A stretch of 64,000 bases of DNA, taken from contig JAULSR010000005.1 of the NCBI GenBank assembly GCA_030512295.1, forward strand, positions 2,480,001 through 2,544,000, given 5' to 3'. Positions within the stretch are counted from its first letter, which is position 1. The number at the start of each line of letters is the position of its first letter. Shown here in pieces: positions 60,601 to 64,000 of this stretch. This DNA is from Bombardia bombarda. Taxonomy: Eukaryota; Ascomycota; Sordariomycetes; Sordariales; Lasiosphaeriaceae. The notes under the pieces are model-generated. The model saw only the letters and a list, made by a program, of their open reading frames with translations, was not told where the DNA came from and did not search any database. The position numbers and the translations under genes are program-made.

Positions 60601-62903
60601 GTTGTCAAACGGGCACGGAATAAGCTTTTCCTTGAGTATCTCACCATCCAAGCCGGTGTCACTGATGAAGGTAAAGCTCTGCGCGAGCAATTCCAGGAGC
60701 GCGGCTTGAAGATGGACGAGGCTAAGACCTCGGAGGATATCTCAATGATTCTTAAGATGCGCTCCCAAAACTTGTTTGAGCAGTCGAGCAACCAAGAGAA
60801 GCTAGAGCAACTAGACATTGATGCAATCCTCGAGAACGCCGAAGTTACCAAGACAGATGTAGACGACAAGATTAACCTCAGCAGCGGTGGTATTGACTGG
60901 GATAATTGGATGCAAGTCACCGACGTCAAGGTCGACGAGCTCACGCTCGACTGGGATCAGATCATTCCAGCTGATGAATTAGCCGCTATTAAAGAGGAGG
61001 AAGATCGAAAGAAAAACGAGGAGTACTTAGCCAAAGCTGTGGAAGAGAATGCCCCCCGCAAGGCTGCTCTGAAGAGCTCCAAAAATGCCGAGTCTAATCG
61101 GGCTGAACGTCTTGCTAAGAAGAGACAACGGGAGAAGGAAGAGCAGGAAGAACTTGAGGAACAGCGTGCGAGGCTTTCTGACCCACGACGTGAGCTTAAC
61201 GAGAAAGAAACTCGGAACCTCATCCGCGCCTTCTTTCGATATGGTTCACTCGATGATCGGGAGGAAGAAGTTGTCCAGGATGCTCGGCTGAGTGACCGAG
61301 ACAGAGACTTCCTGAAGTCCATCATTGAGGGCCTGGTCGTCATCAGTCGCCAAGCTGTGGATGCAAATAATGAGAAAGTTCGTGAGGAGGAAGAGAGGGC
61401 TGGTAAACCGCTAGCCAAGAAAGACAAGAAAGCCGTTCTGGTGGACTTTGGTGAGGTGCGAAAGGTTAACGCCGAAACCGCTGTCGAACGACCGCCACAG
61501 CTCAAACTTTTGCGTCGTGTGCTTCGAGAGCATGGCAGCAACCAGACATTCAGACTTACGGATGCAACCAAGTCTGCCGCCTATTCTTGCGAATGGGGTG
61601 CACGCGAGGATGGGATGCTGCTTGTCGGCATTGATCGGTATGGCTTTGGTGCTTGGACACAGATTCGCGATGATCCCGAGCTCAATATGCACGACAAATT
61701 CTTCCTCGAGGAGCACCGTGTGGATAAAAAGGAGGAGCGAAAGAAGGGCGACGATAGGGGTATACAGTCACCGGGTGCCGTTCATCTTGTTCGCCGGGCC
61801 GAATACCTCCTTTCTGTCCTTTTGGCCAAACACTCTAATGACGCTGCTGCCAAAAAAGCCGTGGAGAACCATCACCGCAGCAAGAAGCTACTCATGAACG
61901 GCCACCGGCGGGGCGACCCAGGTTCTGTCTCGGCCTCGCCTGGTCCGCAGATGAACAAAAAAATCAACCAGCACCGGGATCGTTATGGCGAGCATCACCG
62001 GTCTCATAGCAACGCTAACGATCGAGGGACACCGCGGCCAGATCACAAGCGAAAATACACCGATGATCACGAGGATCGCAACTCGAAGCACCCACGACGC
62101 ATGGAAGAAGAACGTCGTGCTAATGACAGCAAGCATGATAAGAAACCCAAGGAAAAGCCGAAGATTGATCCCGAAACCCTGGAGAGATATAAGCAAGACA
62201 GACAAAAGGCAGTTGAACGGTTCCAAGATCTCGCAAGGCTTCGCGATGACGAGATAGACTATACCGACAATGAGCAACTTGTGTGGTCTATACTGCGCCC
62301 TCTGAAGCTCAATATGGAGAGAATCATGCATTCCAAGGAGCGCTTTCCTGCCGCTAAGGAACGAGCCAAGATCCTAGGCGAGGAGATCCGTACTTTTGGA
62401 AAATACCTCGGGCGCCTGCAGACGGAGAGTGCAAGCGAAATTGATAGCTTGGAGCCCAAATTCTGGTATGCTGCTCGCCACCACCTGACGTTATATTTTT
62501 GGTTTGCTGACTCTCGTCTAGGGAATTCTTGTCCTCCATCTGGCCCATCGGTGACGTGAGGGTCTCGGGCAAGAGACTACAGAGAATGTTTGGGGATCTC
62601 ATGGAAAAGGATAAAAAAGAGGAGGAAAAGGCTAACGATGCAAAGAAACCAAAACATCCGGATCTAGAAGATGGGGAGATCGCTAGCGATCGCGAAGAGA
62701 GACGCATTCGAGACCCGTATCGCGATGACCGACGAGAAGAGCGACGCGAAGAGCGGCGCGAGGAGCCTAAACGTCGCAACTACTACGAGAATGGCGATCG
62801 CCTCAACTTCCATCGACACCGTCGAGATGGTGACAGAGGGGGGGGGCCTGTCCGCCCTTCGTGGCAGAGCCGCAGCCCTCCTGCTCGGCATAGTCCTTAT
62901 TGA
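57602..62903 (+). CDS. chd1: ATP-dependent chromatin remodeller Chd1
   Basis: Spaces nucleosomes over transcribed genes; nuclear, linked to elongating RNA polymerase II. Exons: 57602-58078, 58124-58159, 58213-58324, 58394-62465, 62522-62903; introns 45, 53, 69 and 56 bp; 1692 aa. Domains in order: disordered acidic N-terminus with a QSH/QSN repeat; basic segment (KSAKRRRVERVERS); chromodomains at about 290-355 and 400-440 (YFIKWQGKAH, YLVKWKGLQYDECTWED); SNF2 ATPase with DEMGLGKTVQT (from D509) and DEAH at 618-621; helicase C with GGLGINLMTADTVI; SANT/SLIDE-type DNA-binding region around 1150-1330; CHD1 helical C-terminal domain (DUF4208) at about 1440-1580, split by the last intron within KFW-EFLSSIWPIGD; basic REER-rich tail. 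All ATPase motifs are intact. Start in ATCACAATGTCA. Confidence 0.95.
57881..57943 (+). repeat. 9-bp tandem repeat in chd1 coding DNA (QSH/QSN)
   Basis: Seven in-frame 9-bp units encode Gln-Ser-His twice and Gln-Ser-Asn five times, in the disordered N-terminal region of Chd1. Variation is mostly single-base. Confidence 0.95.
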
Positions 62904-64000
62904 GAGTGTACCTGACTGGGAGCTACAAATATCAAATCACCCCACATACTTTTTTGCATTGGTTTGGCGTACAGGCACAGTGGTTACCGGAATTGTCTTT
63001 TTTTTATTTCTATTACGCGGATCCATAAACAACATACCCAGCATTGCATTAACTAAGGGGGAGAATCAGTGACGCGGAGTTCTATGTTAGGAAGCGGGTA
63101 TCATTTAGGACTTTCAGCTTCAGCTTGCGCTGAGAGTCGTGGGGAGGGGGATAGATGGGTAGTCGCATATTAGCGACGGCAAATCATGTTTTAGCGATAC
63201 GGCCAGATGTCGTCGGGAGGAAAGCTTATCTATCTATGCTGTTTGTATGGTAGGGTGTCGTCACATCCATCACCTATTCATTCATACGCACGAAAAAAGA
63301 CGATATGGTAGGGGATGGTGCACGGTTTTGAGAAAAAGACCACGTGGGGGCGTGTGTTTTTATGCTTGTATGTAGCATGGCAGAGAAAGATGCATGCTTG
63401 TTTGTAAAATAACTACCTTACCACCTACCTAAGGTACCTACCGATAGAGGAAACTGTTTAAAAATAACGCAAAAAGAAAGTTATAGGGACAGTAGCGTCC
63501 TTAATGCCACTCGTAGCAGCTTAGTCCATTAGTAGAGTATTTGGTCGCGAAAGGAGTATCCTCATCCGCTAACATTGGATATACTTACGCAAACTACCTA
63601 AAATACAGCACTCAATACAGTAAGTATTTGCTACATTCCCGAGATACAGATCAAATATATACATGAGATGGACTAGATACATACACAAAGCAACGTCCGA
63701 CATCGTCCGATCTCTACCCTTGCTCTATTTTAGCACCAGTTACTATTTGCCGTCTTGTCTTGGCCGGCTACAGCAGGTACAAGCTTCCATGATATCCCCA
63801 CACCCAAAAGACAAAGCCTACCACAATGAATATAAGGCTTCAGTCGACCTTGCATGTTTTCCGAAAAGAAGAGATAATAATATGGAAATACCAGAATGTG
63901 GAAATATGCCTCCCTTCCACTGGATGCACCGTGCAACCAGATTTTTGACCTAAATAAATATATGTACGTATGCTATGATATACACGGGTATATTTGTTGT
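62904..64000. other. Region downstream of chd1, nothing coding seen
   Basis: 1.1 kb with a T8 run near 62999-63006 and a palindromic ACCTACCTAAGGTACCTACC cluster at 63423-63442. Open frames are below 100 codons and match nothing. It is probably 3' untranslated sequence and spacer. Confidence 0.5.

Overview
The window is nuclear DNA of a filamentous ascomycete, most likely a Sordariomycete. The genes carry short GT-AG introns (about 45-180 bp, one of 409 bp). Several products are of filamentous-fungal type (an OS-4/Ssk2-like MAPKKK, a Htf1-like homeodomain factor, Rsc7, Trs65, Sld3). Intergenic DNA is near-balanced in base composition, without the AT-rich look of RIP-mutated repeats. The species cannot be named from sequence alone. 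No rRNA or tRNA gene, CRISPR array, intact transposon or virus was seen.

Layout, left to right: DIS3/RRP44 exosome nuclease (minus, 3' end cut by the window edge); a gene-poor stretch of about 10 kb; RSC7 chromatin-remodeller subunit (plus); T-rich convergent spacer; NUG1 ribosome-export GTPase (minus), divergent from a GPP1-type glycerol phosphatase (plus); a second gene-poor stretch of about 10 kb; a homeobox transcription factor (plus); convergent spacer; SSK2 MAPKKK of the HOG pathway (minus), divergent from SLD3 replication-initiation factor (plus), which converges on TRS65 of TRAPPII (minus); TRS65 is divergent from PRP40 splicing factor (plus); a convergent spacer holding a strongly structured RNA-like element; RLI1/ABCE1 (minus, 12 exons, two of them 12 and 6 nt), divergent from CHD1 remodeller (plus); 3' spacer.

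Most genes are housekeeping: RNA decay (DIS3), chromatin (RSC7, CHD1), ribosome biogenesis and recycling (NUG1, RLI1), splicing (PRP40), replication firing (SLD3) and Golgi traffic (TRS65). They are not an operon or a cluster. One functional pair stands out: SSK2 heads the osmotic-stress HOG cascade, and the GPP-type phosphatase makes glycerol, the osmolyte that cascade controls. The homeobox gene is the only evident developmental regulator and has unusually long flanking DNA.

Exon-intron structures were worked out by hand from splice signals, reading frame and family conservation, and all spliced frames close. The least certain points are the first exons of NUG1 and the homeobox gene. The best candidates for something undescribed are the nested inverted-repeat element at 52918-53067 and the RLI1 micro-exons that carry iron-sulfur ligands.
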